Assembly: GCA_038250835.1 (NCBI GenBank)
Contig: JBBSBY010000001.1
Coordinates: 1 to 64,000 of the forward strand
DNA: 64,000 nucleotides
From: JBBSBY01 sp038250835
GTDB lineage: Bacteria; Desulfobacterota; Desulfomonilia; Desulfomonilales; Desulfomonilaceae
Direction: 5' to 3'
Both the position numbers and the translations under genes were made by a program. The notes beneath the pieces were generated by a model. That model did no database searches. It was not told the origin of the DNA and worked only from the letters and a program-made list of their open reading frames with translations. Of this stretch, positions 63,454 to 64,000 are shown in pieces. Each line of letters begins with the position of its first letter. The stretch's first letter is position 1.

Positions 63454-64000
63454 CTGGAATTCTCCGTTTTAACTATAAAAATCAGAAAGGTCTTTTATCT
63501 CGTTCATTCGAAAAAGTCAAGCTTATAGCAATCTACGCTAGTAACTTGTGCTCTTTAAAATCGGGTCTTTATAATAGGTTATCGCGAAATCTGATGAGAG
63601 TTGTTATTTGTGTTTAGATACGCGTTTTCAGTTTCTGCGCAACTGAATTTACGAATTGTAAGTTATGTGAAAAAAATGAACTAATTTATAGGATTTGATC
63701 GTCCCATATGGAAAGCGCGTTGTTTATCTTATATGATTTCTTAACATTCCGTAAGAAATCCTCCCACCTATACTCTCGTTTAACTTAACTTTAACCTGAA
63801 ATATGGTGAGTGTCAGCATTCGGAAAATGTCCATTGAGATTATCTTCATCTTGACCCTACAATGAAATAGAGTATAGTGAAAAGAGACTCTGGAGTTTTT
63901 GAACCCGGAAGTCCGGACTTTGAATTTACCATATTGCGAACCGCCTGGATCTACATGACCGGGACGGAAGGACTGAGTAACAGAAGTATTTCTAAGGCCT
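63454..64000. other. Intergenic region at window end
   Basis: 547 AT-rich bases. Apart from the lysS promoter no gene is seen. A GGATCTACATG unit near 63951-63961 recalls the repeat at 22750. Confidence 0.35.
63492..63520 (-). promoter_or_regulatory. lysS: Likely sigma-70 promoter of the lysS-lol-bam-lpx operon
   Basis: On the minus strand TTGACT (63520-63515) is followed after 17 bases by TAAAAG (63497-63492). This gives a start about 30 bases before the lysS TTG. The match is good at -35 and fair at -10. Confidence 0.45.

Noticed and set aside
1..64000. tRNA, rRNA, CRISPR, prophage or insertion sequence
   Set aside because: I looked for T-loop motifs, spaced repeats, transposase and integrase patterns by eye and saw none; a covariance-model scan would be decisive.

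Overview
The window looks like a piece of chromosome from a Gram-negative, strict or facultative anaerobe of the Desulfobacterota (old Deltaproteobacteria), possibly a Desulfomonile or Syntrophobacter-like organism. This is inference. It rests on a complete lipid A/outer-membrane block that uses LpxI, fatty-acid beta-oxidation genes, an NtrC-type regulator, a PocR sensor kinase, remnants of a corrinoid methyl-transfer system, and moderate G+C. No rRNA, tRNA, CRISPR array, integrase or transposase was recognised.

Layout. 0-10 kb: pyrF; purD with a membrane-anchored nuclease-like gene; an orphan MacB/LolD-type ATPase; a PilZ protein; an S41 peptidase homologue that has lost both catalytic residues; a flavin-binding small protein; a sigma-54-dependent response regulator; a PaaI-type thioesterase; and an exported glutamine-amidotransferase-like protein. 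10-16 kb: a DegP/HtrA protease, and a trehalose-synthase-type glycosyltransferase (treT) coupled to a DUF5752 gene. 14.8-27.4 kb: a zinc-ribbon membrane protein whose N-terminal module also occurs in the PilZ protein, three alpha/beta hydrolases, a calcineurin-like phosphatase, a large AsmA-family protein, TatB overlapping an ABC-exporter-type permease, and a DUF1573 protein. 27.4-34.5 kb: a solo HicB-like protein, an orphan type III DNA methyltransferase, fadD, the ktrBA potassium uptake pair behind a strong leader hairpin, and an HNH protein. 34.5-38.5 kb: a PocR/PAS hybrid kinase followed by a decayed corrinoid-protein/corrinoid-activator pseudogene. 38.5-43.8 kb: a minus-strand beta-oxidation operon (acyl-CoA dehydrogenase, thiolase, FadJ-like fusion). 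44.4-50 kb: a TPR protein, a DUF6125-like protein, moaC, a divergent hisD, an orphan FtsX/MacB permease and a thioesterase.

50-63.5 kb is one long minus-strand operon: lysS-lolC-lolD-bamA-ompH-lpxD-lpxA-lpxI-msbA-lpxK-heptosyltransferase. Most junctions overlap by ATGA or are only a few bases apart. It joins lipid A synthesis, lipid A flipping, core glycosylation, lipoprotein release and beta-barrel assembly. A plausible sigma-70 promoter lies just upstream of the TTG start of lysS.

Most of the window is ordinary core genome. The points most worth a second look are the PocR kinase beside collapsed corrinoid/activator genes, the inactive-looking S41 protein, the HisD homologue without two zinc ligands, the module shared by the PilZ and zinc-ribbon proteins, the exported amidotransferase, the extra N-terminal domain of BamA, and the orphan ABC halves 44 kb apart. 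I did not find a clearly new multi-gene system.
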